A stretch of DNA of 64,000 nucleotides from RFSX01 sp964591455 (GTDB lineage: Bacteria > Bacteroidota > Bacteroidia > Chitinophagales > Saprospiraceae), in the NCBI GenBank assembly GCA_964591455.1, contig CAZQDZ010000019.1, positions 16,334 through 80,333 on the forward strand, given 5' to 3'. The translations under genes and the position numbers were made by a program. The notes under the pieces were generated by a model. It did not search any database, had not been told where the DNA came from, and saw only the letters and a program-made list of their open reading frames with translations. Shown in pieces: positions 17,384 through 25,921 of this stretch; positions within the stretch are counted from its first letter, which is position 1, and every line of letters begins with the position of its first letter.

Positions 17384-19600
17384 CTAGTTTGCCATTTCTG
17401 ACATGAACTTAATCCGTACCATTAATATCTCTTCTAGAGTTATATCATCTTCTTCCAATTCTTTGAGTGCATCATCTGCAGAATCTGAATCTGCTTCAGA
17501 AAAATAATCAAAGATATCCTCTATGACGCCTTCGTCTAAATTGTCATTGAGAAAGTAAGATATGTCAAGCTTGGTACCTGAGTTCACTATTATATTCATC
17601 TCATGCAGCAAGCTATCCAGGTTCATTCCTAGTGTCTGTGCAATATCTGGAAGCGGTAATTTTCTATCTATACCCTGTATAACTGTAATCTTGGCTTTTG
17701 ACTTATTGGCTACTTGCTTGACAACAATTTCCATTGGTCTTTCGATTTCATTGGAATCGACATAGTCTTTTATCATTTCCAAAAATGGCTTCCCAAATTT
17801 GGAGGCTTTACCTTGACTTACACCACTTATTTTCAGGATATCATCCTTGCTGATTGGATAGTAAGTCGCCATATCTTGGAGTGAGACTTCAGAAAATATA
17901 ATCCATGGCTGGAGTTCTAATCTCTTACCTTCTGCCTTCCTCAAGTCCTTCAGCATGTTAAATAACGTCGTATCTAAAGCAGACCCTCCAGATGCACCTG
18001 TCATTATGCTATTATCTACTGAAGCACTGAAGTCCCTGTTAATAGGAATAGATATCTCTTCTGGGTTATCTATAAAACTTCTGCCTTTGTCTGTCATCTT
18101 GAGCAGACCATATTGCTCTATTTCTTTGTAGACAAAATTATGGAGTATCGCCTGCCTTAATATAGAATGCCAGAACAGCTCGCCCTTTTCCTTGCCGCTT
18201 CCGAAGGTTGGTTTCTGCTGGAAATTGACTGTTTTTATTTCTTTGGAATCTCTACCTATTAGGTAATCTGCAATAAATTTCACACCATAGTTCTCTTTGA
18301 GCTCTGTGATAATCTTTAGCGCCTGATGCATTTCATCAGTAACCACTTTTCTCTCCTTAGGATGCTTGCAGTTGTCACAATTTTTATTGCACTCAGCTGC
18401 ATCGTATTGCTCTCCGAAGTAATGCAGCAGAAATTTTCGTCGGCAAGAACTTGTTTCCGCATAGGCGATAATCTCTTCCATTAACTGCCCAGCCAATTCC
18501 TTCTCTGCGACACCTTTATCTCTTAGAAATTTCTCAAGTTTCAGAATGTCTTTGTAAGAGTAAAAAGCCAGGCAATGTCCTGACAGACCATCTCTACCAC
18601 CACGTCCTGTCTCTTGGTAGTAATTCTCTATACTCTTTGGGATATCATAGTGAATTACAAAACGGACATCGGGCTTATCTATCCCCATCCCGAAAGCGAT
18701 AGTAGCTACTATCACATCCAAATCTTCCATCAGGAAATCATCTTGCACCTTGTTTCTTGTCTTACTGTCAAGACCTGCATGATAAGGCATTGCATTGACG
18801 CCATTTATCTGAAGAACTTGAGCTATTTCTTCGGTAGATTTTCTGGATTGTACATACACTATACCAGAGGCGCCATTTTGTGCTTTTATAAATTGCACTA
18901 TTTCCTTTTGTGTCTGCGCCTTATTAATTTTTGGTCGGACGTCATAGTAGAGGTTATCTCTATTGAATGAACTCACAAATGAGGCGACATCACGCATCTC
19001 TAAGTTCTTGACGATATCAGTTCTTACTTTAGGTGTAGCAGTGGCAGTAAGTGCTATGATGGGAATAGAATCAGAAATGCCTTTGACCATCATTCTGATT
19101 TTCCTGTACTCCGGTCTGAAGTCATGTCCCCATTCAGATATACAGTGTGCTTCATCCACAGCGATAAAGGAAACATTAGATTCTCTAAAAAATTTGATGT
19201 TCTCTTCTTTCGTCAATGTCTCCGGAGCGATAAATACCAACTTGGTCTTACCAGCTTGTATATCTGCCTTGACCTGCTTCATCTGTGTTTTATTCAGAGA
19301 AGAGTTAAGAAAATGAGCTACTGTGTCATCATTTCTAAAGCCTCTGATAGAATCTACTTGATTTTTCATGAGAGCAATAAGAGGAGAAATGATAAGTGCA
19401 GTCCCCGGCAACATGAGTGCAGGCAACTGATAGCAGAGGGATTTTCCTCCTCCTGTAGGCATTATCACAAAAGTGTCCTGTCCTGAGAGGACACTTTTTA
19501 TTATATGTTCCTGATTTAATTTAAAATCAGCAAAGCCAAAGTTTTCCTTGAGCGCTCCTTTGAGGTCATATGCTTCTGCCGTTATTTCTTTTACTTCCAT
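17384..19600 (-). CDS. recQ: ATP-dependent DNA helicase RecQ
   Basis: A 3'-5' superfamily 2 helicase in recombination and replication-fork repair. The 738-residue protein contains, in order: the Q motif region, Walker A MPTGGGKS (47-54), the DEAH box followed by CISEWGHDFRPEY (the RecQ aromatic-rich loop), helicase C-terminal motifs ending QETGRGGRDG, the zinc-binding RQC cysteines (SCRRKFLL and CNKNCDNC), a winged helix, an HRDC-like domain near 525-605 (LRKAEGKRLELQPWIIFSE), and an acidic C-terminal tail. Domain order and length are typical of Bacteroidota RecQ. It leads an operon with aroQ. Confidence 0.96.
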   Translation of the reverse strand: MEVKEITAEAYDLKGALKENFGFADFKLNQEHIIKSVLSGQDTFVIMPTGGGKSLCYQLPALMLPGTALIISPLIALMKNQVDSIRGFRNDDTVAHFLNSSLNKTQMKQVKADIQAGKTKLVFIAPETLTKEENIKFFRESNVSFIAVDEAHCISEWGHDFRPEYRKIRMMVKGISDSIPIIALTATATPKVRTDIVKNLEMRDVASFVSSFNRDNLYYDVRPKINKAQTQKEIVQFIKAQNGASGIVYVQSRKSTEEIAQVLQINGVNAMPYHAGLDSKTRNKVQDDFLMEDLDVIVATIAFGMGIDKPDVRFVIHYDIPKSIENYYQETGRGGRDGLSGHCLAFYSYKDILKLEKFLRDKGVAEKELAGQLMEEIIAYAETSSCRRKFLLHYFGEQYDAAECNKNCDNCKHPKERKVVTDEMHQALKIITELKENYGVKFIADYLIGRDSKEIKTVNFQQKPTFGSGKEKGELFWHSILRQAILHNFVYKEIEQYGLLKMTDKGRSFIDNPEEISIPINRDFSASVDNSIMTGASGGSALDTTLFNMLKDLRKAEGKRLELQPWIIFSEVSLQDMATYYPISKDDILKISGVSQGKASKFGKPFLEMIKDYVDSNEIERPMEIVVKQVANKSKAKITVIQGIDRKLPLPDIAQTLGMNLDSLLHEMNIIVNSGTKLDISYFLNDNLDEGVIEDIFDYFSEADSDSADDALKELEEDDITLEEILMVRIKFMSEMAN

Positions 19601-19989
19601 TAATTTTTATGCTTGAAAAAGTGATTATCGTAACTGATAGGGTGTTAAAAAGTGATTAGACTCTTCTATTCCAATTAAGAAGGACAAGAGTCTATTAAGG
19701 TATTGATGATAGACAATAATGAAACGTATTTCATCCACCAAAACTGATGTAAAAGTTACAATAATTATCTCTAGAAAAGAAATTGAGTCTCAAAAAATGA
19801 CAATTCTAATGCAAAAATAAATCGCACAAAATTTCATTCAATTTTCATATATTATTGGCTAAAGATTATAAGCAATAGGATGAAAAAATTGCTATTGCCG
19901 ACTAAGACCAAAAGAATGACTTAATTCTAATAATAATCGGAATTTTCATAGGTTGCACTGATTATTAAAGCGACAAAAAAAATGACAAT
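19601..19989. other. 389-bp noncoding region between recQ and a small membrane protein gene
   Basis: AT-rich divergent intergenic region with no open frame of note and no tRNA-like fold. It contains an inverted repeat with arms AGACTCTT (19658-19665) and AAGAGTCT (19686-19693), 20 bases apart, and a smaller hairpin GCAATAG/CTATTGC (19872-19898). It presumably holds promoters for both flanking genes, but no clear TAnnTTTG element was found. Confidence 0.5.
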
Positions 19990-20352
19990 ATGAATGCTGG
20001 AAATGCTAATCTGCTCAATGCCGTTGTTCTCATTGGTATGAGTATTTGGGGATATAAAACTGGAGGTTCAAATACGGCTCTTATCCCACTATTATTCGGT
20101 GCGATACTTTTATATTTTACCAATAGTATACGAAATCATAATAAAACAGTGGCACATGTCGCCGTGGTGATAACCTTAATTGCTTTGGTGGCACTTATAG
20201 CCAAGCCACTCCCTTCTGCAATCAAGAAAATGGATTACGACATCTTACCGCTCGTCAGGGTGGGATCTATGGTTCTAACCGGTATCATAGCCTTAGTGTC
20301 GTTTATAATGAGTTTCATAGCAGCAAGAAAAAACAAGACAACTAGAATTTAA
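19990..20352 (+). CDS. small four-helix membrane protein of unknown function
   Basis: A 120-residue integral membrane protein with four hydrophobic segments (AVVLIGMSIWGY, LIPLLFGAILLYFT, VAVVITLIALVALIA, VLTGIIALVSFIMSFIA) joined by short loops, with a basic C-terminus (ARKNKTTR). It resembles small uncharacterised Bacteroidota membrane proteins with a TALIPLLFGAILL segment, but I cannot name a family. It stands alone between a long noncoding region and a strong bidirectional terminator. Confidence 0.7.
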   Translation: MNAGNANLLNAVVLIGMSIWGYKTGGSNTALIPLLFGAILLYFTNSIRNHNKTVAHVAVVITLIALVALIAKPLPSAIKKMDYDILPLVRVGSMVLTGIIALVSFIMSFIAARKNKTTRI

Positions 20353-20378
20353 CTAAGTCTCATTGGTGCTTGGCTCGC

Positions 20379-20420
20379 AAAAAAAAAGCTTTGGTCCGTG
20401 TCTGGACCAAAGCTTTTTTT
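20379..20420. terminator. strong bidirectional terminator
   Basis: Perfect arms AAAAAAAGCTTTGGTCC and GGACCAAAGCTTTTTTT around a GTGTCT loop. It serves both the small membrane protein gene and the convergent histone-tailed nuclease-like gene. Confidence 0.92.
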
Positions 20421-20438
20421 ATGATGTGTAATTAATTC

Positions 20439-21098
20439 TTAGATTTTCACATGTCCCCAATTTTCTCCAGAAGCAATTCTGTTGATTTGGGTTATGGAAA
20501 CACCATACTTTTCTGCAATGGAAGTCTTTGTTTTTCTTCCTGCTTTGAGTGATTTCTTAATGGCTTTCACTTTAGGCTCAGTCAACTTAGAGTTATATCC
20601 TCCTCTTCTATCTAGATTCTGATAAGTTCCCAGTTTGTCATGTAACTTAGACCATTCCTTTCTATTGGCCCACATCAGATTCTTCACCTTATTATCCGCT
20701 TTCTTTCCATTCTTATGGCAGACATAATCCTGATCTTTCTTTGGCTTATTCAAGAATAATTCTGCTACCAATCTGTGAACATAGAATGTCTTTCTTTTAT
20801 CATCAGAAATTTTTATATTGAATTGGTGATATCCACCCTTGGTGAATGTTCCTTTGATAAGACATTCATCCTTAGATTTCTTGTCTACACTTTTAATACG
20901 ACCTTTGCTAGAAATCATGTAGTACATTCTTTTTGTACTTCCATTCTTTTTAATCTTTTTCCAAGTCTCATTCTTCAAATCTTTCACCTCCTTTCTAGCT
21001 GCTTTTTTAGCAGTAGTTCTTTTTGCAGATGTAGATTTCTTCTTCGCTGCAGGCCTTGCTTTTTTCTTTTTAGACGTAACTTTCTTTCTGGTTGCCAT
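20439..21098 (-). CDS. NUMOD4/HNH-like protein with histone-H1-like N-terminal tail
   Basis: A 219-residue, very basic protein. Residues 1-42 are a Lys/Ala/Arg/Ser/Thr tail like histone H1 or AlgP repeats (KKKKARPAAKKK, AKRTTAKKAARK). Residues 44-75 fit NUMOD4 (ETWKKIKKNG...ISSKGRIKS). Residues 105-145 fit the HNH_3 fold of phage and homing endonucleases (YVHRLVAELFLNKP, then CHKNGKKADNKVKNLMW), with candidate catalytic H128, N136 and N140. Residues 170-215 are a helix-turn-helix of the same families (SIAEKYGVSITQINRIASG). It is free-standing, not within an intron or prophage. A near-consensus promoter and an unusually good AGGAG sequence precede the ATG, suggesting strong expression. It may be a nuclease or a domesticated DNA-binding protein. 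Confidence 0.8.
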   Translation of the reverse strand: MATRKKVTSKKKKARPAAKKKSTSAKRTTAKKAARKEVKDLKNETWKKIKKNGSTKRMYYMISSKGRIKSVDKKSKDECLIKGTFTKGGYHQFNIKISDDKRKTFYVHRLVAELFLNKPKKDQDYVCHKNGKKADNKVKNLMWANRKEWSKLHDKLGTYQNLDRRGGYNSKLTEPKVKAIKKSLKAGRKTKTSIAEKYGVSITQINRIASGENWGHVKI

Positions 21099-21131
21099 AT
21101 CTCCTGATTGTTAGTAATTGAAATATTACTT

Positions 21132-21164
21132 CAAATATACATTAGTGTTAACCGTTATGTCAAA
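21132..21164 (-). promoter_or_regulatory. near-consensus promoter of the histone-tailed HNH gene
   Basis: On the minus strand TTTG (21164-21161), a 21-base spacer, and TATATTTG (21139-21132) match the Bacteroidota -33/-7 elements. The ATG is 33 bp downstream and is preceded by AGGAG two bases away. Best promoter in the window. Confidence 0.75.
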
Positions 21165-21182
21165 TAACCAAAGACATAAACG

Positions 21183-21216
21183 AAGGGATAATTTGAAATA
21201 TTCCAAATTATCCCTT
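21183..21216 (-). terminator. hairpin terminator of the DUF937-OmpA gene
   Basis: A 13-bp perfect stem, AAGGGATAATTTG with CAAATTATCCCTT, around an 8-base loop, starting 7 bp after the stop codon at 21224. The following T run is weak. Confidence 0.65.
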
Positions 21217-21223
21217 GTTTAAA

Positions 21224-22546
21224 TTACTTAATAACTACAACTTCTATACGTCTGTTCTGCGCTCTTCCCTCTGGCGTCTCATTGTCGCCTATAGGATTAT
21301 CAGCCCCAAATCCTTGTGTCGTAATCCTGCCATCAGCTATTCCTAAAGAAATCAACCTACTTCTTACTGCTTCAGCTCTGTCCTTAGATAACTGGATGTT
21401 ATTATCTGCATTCCCTTGACTGTCTGTATATCCTTCTATTCTCACTTTGACATCTTCATAGGTTTTGAGAATAGCTGCCATATTATCCACCTCTAATCCA
21501 GAGGTGCCGTCAATATTAGCAGAGCCGGTCGCAAACGTCAGGTTATTAAATCTGAATCGTCCATCTCCCTGACCTCCTTTTGATATAAAGCTCATCATCT
21601 GCTCACCGGCAGATCCTGCAGCAAATTCTACTTTGTCTAACATAGACTTGGCTGCTTCATTTATACCACCCAAGACATTGCCAATACCGCTCATAGCATC
21701 ATTTATGCCCTCTCCTGTCTTTCCTAATGCATCACCGACCTTCTCTATTGGAGCAGTTACAGTAGAGGCAATTTTGTCAGCGCCACAACCAATAATTTTA
21801 GTCGCCAGTAACCATATCCCCACTAATAAGAGCAATAAAAGAATTAGCCATTTCCACCAAGGCGTACCTGCTGAGGCAGTATTGGCAGGGACAACAGCCT
21901 CCTTAGTAGGCACAACTTTCTCTTCAATTTTTTCTTTGACCTTCTTAGGCTTAGGCTCCTTCTTTGGCTTAGGCTTTGGCTCTTCCACGACAACTTCTTT
22001 CTTTTTCCATCCGAAAGCACTCAGTTCCGCTGCATCCATAAATCCTTTAGGTACACTAGATTCGACACTGTTTTTCTGCGCATTGAGGTAACTCTTTAGT
22101 CCATTGACATCTAGGTTGTTCTCCTGTACATGCTGACCTATTTGGTTAAGTAATAGTGGGGCGCTAATTTTCATCATTTTTGACGAAGTCAGTTTTTTGA
22201 CGCCACTTTCTGTCGCGACGCTATTTGTTGCCTCTCTCAATCTACCTGGGTAAATCGTGGGTAAAAAGTGCTGACCTCTGTTTACAAGGCCATTCACCGT
22301 CTGTGGACTTCTAGTGAATATATCCTCAATGTCATATTCTCTGTATTTCTCAGTGCTAAGGATTTTATGTAGATCTTTTGCGCCTTTGTCGTATGATACT
22401 CTTTGGATCATACCAGCTAAAATAGCCGCAAACGTACCATCTACTGCAGTGCTTGTATTAGACTGCTCTTCATCGAAAAAATGAGCTGAATGTTCAGCGA
22501 GACTATACCCAATCTTAGATTTTACGCTGTCTAGTATGTTTGACAT
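21224..22546 (-). CDS. DUF937 and OmpA-domain membrane protein
   Basis: A 440-residue protein without a signal peptide. Residues ~1-160 match the DUF937 pattern (VDGTFAAILAGMIQRV, HFLPTIYPGRL). Residues ~184-215 are a Lys/Pro/Glu linker (VEEPKPKPKKEPKPKK). A single membrane helix follows at 232-250 (WLILLLLLLVGIWLLA). A glycine/alanine-rich helical part leads to a C-terminal OmpA peptidoglycan-binding domain (~335-440: ATGSANIDGTSG, EGYTDSQGNADNN, LSKDRAEAV, NRRIEVV). The predicted topology places DUF937 in the cytoplasm and OmpA in the periplasm. A TATCTTTG element at 22660-22653 on the minus strand may be its promoter. Confidence 0.85.
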   Translation of the reverse strand: MSNILDSVKSKIGYSLAEHSAHFFDEEQSNTSTAVDGTFAAILAGMIQRVSYDKGAKDLHKILSTEKYREYDIEDIFTRSPQTVNGLVNRGQHFLPTIYPGRLREATNSVATESGVKKLTSSKMMKISAPLLLNQIGQHVQENNLDVNGLKSYLNAQKNSVESSVPKGFMDAAELSAFGWKKKEVVVEEPKPKPKKEPKPKKVKEKIEEKVVPTKEAVVPANTASAGTPWWKWLILLLLLLVGIWLLATKIIGCGADKIASTVTAPIEKVGDALGKTGEGINDAMSGIGNVLGGINEAAKSMLDKVEFAAGSAGEQMMSFISKGGQGDGRFRFNNLTFATGSANIDGTSGLEVDNMAAILKTYEDVKVRIEGYTDSQGNADNNIQLSKDRAEAVRSRLISLGIADGRITTQGFGADNPIGDNETPEGRAQNRRIEVVVIK

Positions 22547-22814
22547 AAGTTAGTTTTATTTTGTTATAGAATGCTCAGGCATAAGCCTTTGGAGGAAATC
22601 CTCTATTGTGACGGAATATTTTTGGAAAGTATTGCTTCGAGATAGGAATACGCAAAGATAATTGTTTTGAAAGATGCGAATTAGACTACTTTGGTAAAAA
22701 TATCTGATTCTCAATGCTTAAATAGCCACATTTTACTGTTAAAATAAGGTCAGCATGGCGGCAATTTATTAAGATGAAGAATAGTTACATTTATAAATAG
22801 AAAATTACACCTAA

Positions 22815-23258
22815 ATGAAATTTACATGTAGTGTAGATATTGGTTTACCTAGAGAGCGAGTGATAGAGTTATTTGACAATCCAGACAATATGATTCACTG
22901 GCAGGATGGATTTGTTTCTTTCAAGCATGTATCAGGTGAGGCAGGGCAACCCGGGGCACAATCTCATGTTACCTATAAGATGGGTTCGAGAGAAATGGTA
23001 TTATTGGAAACGGTGGTGCTGAGGGATTTACCTCATGCATTCCATGGCACCTACGAAGGTACGTTTGGCAAGAATAGCATGAATAACTACTTTGAAGAAC
23101 TTGGTGATAATAAGACTAGATGGAAAGCTGATGTCCACTATATGCAAGCCAATGGGTTCATCATGAAAGTGATGACCAAGTTGTTTCCTGGAAAAATGAA
23201 AAAGTCTACTCAGAAATGGATGGATCAATTTAAATCTTGGTCAGAATCAGTCTCATAG
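22815..23258 (+). CDS. SRPBCC (START-like) family protein
   Basis: A 147-residue soluble protein of the SRPBCC/polyketide-cyclase fold, a helix-grip pocket for hydrophobic ligands. It opens with the family strand and helix FTCSVDIGLPRERVIELFDN, followed by MIHWQDGFVSF, a central antiparallel sheet, and the long C-terminal helix (KKSTQKWMDQFKSWSESV) that closes the pocket. There are no catalytic residues to assign, and ligand and role are unknown. The T9SS cargo gene begins just after its stop. Confidence 0.82.
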   Translation: MKFTCSVDIGLPRERVIELFDNPDNMIHWQDGFVSFKHVSGEAGQPGAQSHVTYKMGSREMVLLETVVLRDLPHAFHGTYEGTFGKNSMNNYFEELGDNKTRWKADVHYMQANGFIMKVMTKLFPGKMKKSTQKWMDQFKSWSESVS

Positions 23259-23266
23259 TTGTGTGT

Positions 23267-25129
23267 ATGAAGTCACATATTAGTATCCGTTTACTATTCT
23301 GTACTATTTCATTTGTACTGATTATCAGTGAGATTAGTGCTCAGCAACAGTTATGTGATGGGAATCTTGGTGGGAATATTTTCGAAGATGGCGACTTTAG
23401 ATCAGGTCGCAGCAATGTTTTACTCGACGATCCAGATATAGCACCAGGATATACCTATAATGGCATAGATTCCGCACCTAATGATGGGTCATATGTAATA
23501 ACGAATAACACCTTTAATTGGATTAACTATTTTCCTACCTGGATAAGATTATCTGACAATAGCCAAGATCCTTTAGGTTATTTTATGCTAGTTAACGCTG
23601 ATATAAGTCCAGGTCTTTTCTATGAAGAAATCGTTGATGGACTATGTGAAAATACATTATATGAGTTTTCTGCAGATGTTATAAATGTCGTGAGAAGAAA
23701 TGTTGCTGACCATATCTTCCCAAATATCAGTTTTCTATTAGATGATGAGTTACAGGTCAATTCTGGAGATGTGCCTCAGGATGAAAATTGGCATACATAC
23801 GGATTTACTTTCATGACGCAGCCTGGCCAAACAAGCTTAAAACTCTCACTGCGAAATAATGCGCCTGGTGGATCTGGAAATGACTTAGCGCTAGACAATA
23901 TTAGTTTTCGTGCCTGCGGTCCTTCCGCTTTTGTCAATACAGAACAACGGTTATTCTTATGCGAGTCAGAAAACAATCCTACGGAAATTATTGCAGAGAT
24001 TACTGCACAGAATCAAGTTTTGCAATGGCAATTTAGTTTGGACAGTTTAGTATGGGAAGACATCCCGGGAGAAAATGATTTATCTATATTACATGACATA
24101 TTTGACGTTGGTGTCTACTATTACAGATATATCACTGCTGGCACGGAAGTAGAATTAATGAATGACAAGTGTTGGGTGGCTTCAGATGTATTGGCTATAG
24201 AGGTAATACCAATTGACCATACAGACGAGCAAACGATTTGCATGGGAGAGATATTCCAATTTGGAAGCCAGGAGCTTACTGTAGAAGGTGACTATTTTGA
24301 GGCATTTATATCCAGTAGAGGTTGTGATTCTTTTGTCAATCTTAGTCTGGCGGTATTACCGATAGAAAATTTATCTTTTGACATTCAAGAGACTGATCCA
24401 TCTTGCTTTGACTTTTTGGATGGCGCCATCGCCTTTGATCTCATTGGTGGCAATAGAGGCCCTTATGTAAGTACTATAGACGACATGCCTTTAGAAAACA
24501 ATGCGCTTAATGGTCTGGCGGCAGGGGAATATTCCATATTGGTCACTGACTCTCAAGGCTGTGTGACCTCAGCTGAGAGTTTGCTTATAAATCCTCCACC
24601 GTTAACGGTATCATTACCTGCTGATACTGTTGTCTCTTTAGGAGATATAATAGAACTCACCGCTATACCCAGCGAAATTGTAGACTCTATCATCTGGTTT
24701 CCTAATGACATTACTGACTGTATTAATTGTGAAGCCATAGAATTTGTGCCAACTTTTTCGGGCGCATACTCTGTGCAGGTTCAGAATGCCAACGGATGTA
24801 TCGCTACCGCAGAATTAAATATTAATATATCTATAGACGATCTTCAGATTTACATCCCTTCAGTGTTTATGCCTGATGCTATTGGAGAAGATAACATGTT
24901 CACCATTGGCGTTAAGCCTAATCTCATAACCAATGTGGCTTCTGTAAAAATATATGACAGGTGGGGTGGATTAATCCATAATCTCAATAACACTATGACA
25001 TTGGACTTATGGGATGGCCGCATAAATAATAAATCTGCGGCGCCTGGCGTATATCCTTATAGAATCGAACTCACCCTTATAGATGGAAATCTATTTACCA
25101 TCTTGGGGCATGTAACAATTCTTAGGTAA
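23267..25129 (+). CDS. secreted SprB-repeat protein with type B T9SS (gliding-type) C-terminal domain
   Basis: A 620-residue exported protein. I start at the ATG at 23267 (MKSHISIRLLFC), which gives a clean signal peptide ending near ISAQQ; an upstream start at 23237 would overlap the previous gene. Residues ~25-215 form a carbohydrate-binding-like jelly roll (NLGGNIFEDGDFRSG, ALDNISFRAC). An SprB-type repeat lies near 375-445 (PSCFDFLDGAIAFDLIGGNRG, AGEYSILVTDSQGC). The C-terminus is a type B (CHU_C, gliding-motility-associated) sorting domain: YIPSVFMPD, KIYDRWGGLIH, WDGRINNKSAAPGVYPYRI. It should be exported by T9SS and surface attached. The last 8 bp overlap the convergent MOSC gene. Confidence 0.85.
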   Translation: MKSHISIRLLFCTISFVLIISEISAQQQLCDGNLGGNIFEDGDFRSGRSNVLLDDPDIAPGYTYNGIDSAPNDGSYVITNNTFNWINYFPTWIRLSDNSQDPLGYFMLVNADISPGLFYEEIVDGLCENTLYEFSADVINVVRRNVADHIFPNISFLLDDELQVNSGDVPQDENWHTYGFTFMTQPGQTSLKLSLRNNAPGGSGNDLALDNISFRACGPSAFVNTEQRLFLCESENNPTEIIAEITAQNQVLQWQFSLDSLVWEDIPGENDLSILHDIFDVGVYYYRYITAGTEVELMNDKCWVASDVLAIEVIPIDHTDEQTICMGEIFQFGSQELTVEGDYFEAFISSRGCDSFVNLSLAVLPIENLSFDIQETDPSCFDFLDGAIAFDLIGGNRGPYVSTIDDMPLENNALNGLAAGEYSILVTDSQGCVTSAESLLINPPPLTVSLPADTVVSLGDIIELTAIPSEIVDSIIWFPNDITDCINCEAIEFVPTFSGAYSVQVQNANGCIATAELNINISIDDLQIYIPSVFMPDAIGEDNMFTIGVKPNLITNVASVKIYDRWGGLIHNLNNTMTLDLWDGRINNKSAAPGVYPYRIELTLIDGNLFTILGHVTILR

Positions 25130-25916
25130 GTAGTATCTCATCACCAATAGAAATTATTCCTGGTTCTACACAAATCGCATTGGCCCCAAACCAAGTTTTC
25201 TTTCTGTACATTCTATAGTCAGCCATTGTTTTTAAAGGCTCTTTTGTGACCTGACCAGTCTCCTGATTTATATTCACTACTGAGCACCGAGCACAGGCTT
25301 TTATGACTTTGAACTTGGCAGTGCCAATAGAGAAATTAAATTTCCAGTCATCTTCTTCATGTGCCTGCTGTGTGCTCAAGAGGATATTAGCTCTGAATCT
25401 ATTGCTATTCACTTTATCCTCCAGCTTTTGGTTTAAAGTTGTCATGCTGGCTTCACCTAGAATAAGGTAGGGATATCCGTCAGCGAAACTCAAATTGGTT
25501 TTGTATGGAGGCACAAATAACCGCTTACCTCTCACTGAGGCATCAGTCATTTTCACCAATGTGGCAGAGACGCCTAGTGCTGATGAAAACCATTTAGATA
25601 TCTGAGCAGAGACTTCGTAGGCTTTTAGTTTACTTGACCATACTTTGACACGTGTGGGTTCTGTTACGTGCAGATTAAAAGGCACTTCTATATTATCACT
25701 TTTATAACTTACAAGGATACTATCATTTGTAAGGCTGCATTTGAAGTTTGCCATTTCTGCTAGGGTACGTTGGGTGAGAAATTCACCTATATCGTCTACC
25801 AACATCCATCTTCTGTCATTCTGGAATCCCTTAATCCTTGCATCTGCAGTATTGACAGAGATGCCGCCTAAGCTTTTGATAGGATATATATTTAGCGCAG
25901 TAACTTTCATTGGCAT
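25122..25916 (-). CDS. MOSC domain protein
   Basis: A 264-residue protein with an N-terminal MOSC beta-barrel (LNIYPIKSLGGISV, FQNDRRWMLVDDIGEFLTQR) and a C-terminal MOSC domain. The MOSC cysteine lies in KACARCSVVNINQETG near residue 215. MOSC proteins bind molybdenum cofactor sulphur; relatives include YcbX and mARC, which reduce N-hydroxylated compounds. It begins five bases after the DUF58 gene on the same strand, so it is probably the last gene of the MoxR operon. The 3' end overlaps the convergent T9SS cargo gene by 8 bp. Confidence 0.9.
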   Translation of the reverse strand: MPMKVTALNIYPIKSLGGISVNTADARIKGFQNDRRWMLVDDIGEFLTQRTLAEMANFKCSLTNDSILVSYKSDNIEVPFNLHVTEPTRVKVWSSKLKAYEVSAQISKWFSSALGVSATLVKMTDASVRGKRLFVPPYKTNLSFADGYPYLILGEASMTTLNQKLEDKVNSNRFRANILLSTQQAHEEDDWKFNFSIGTAKFKVIKACARCSVVNINQETGQVTKEPLKTMADYRMYRKKTWFGANAICVEPGIISIGDEILLT

Positions 25917-25921
25917 AGAGA

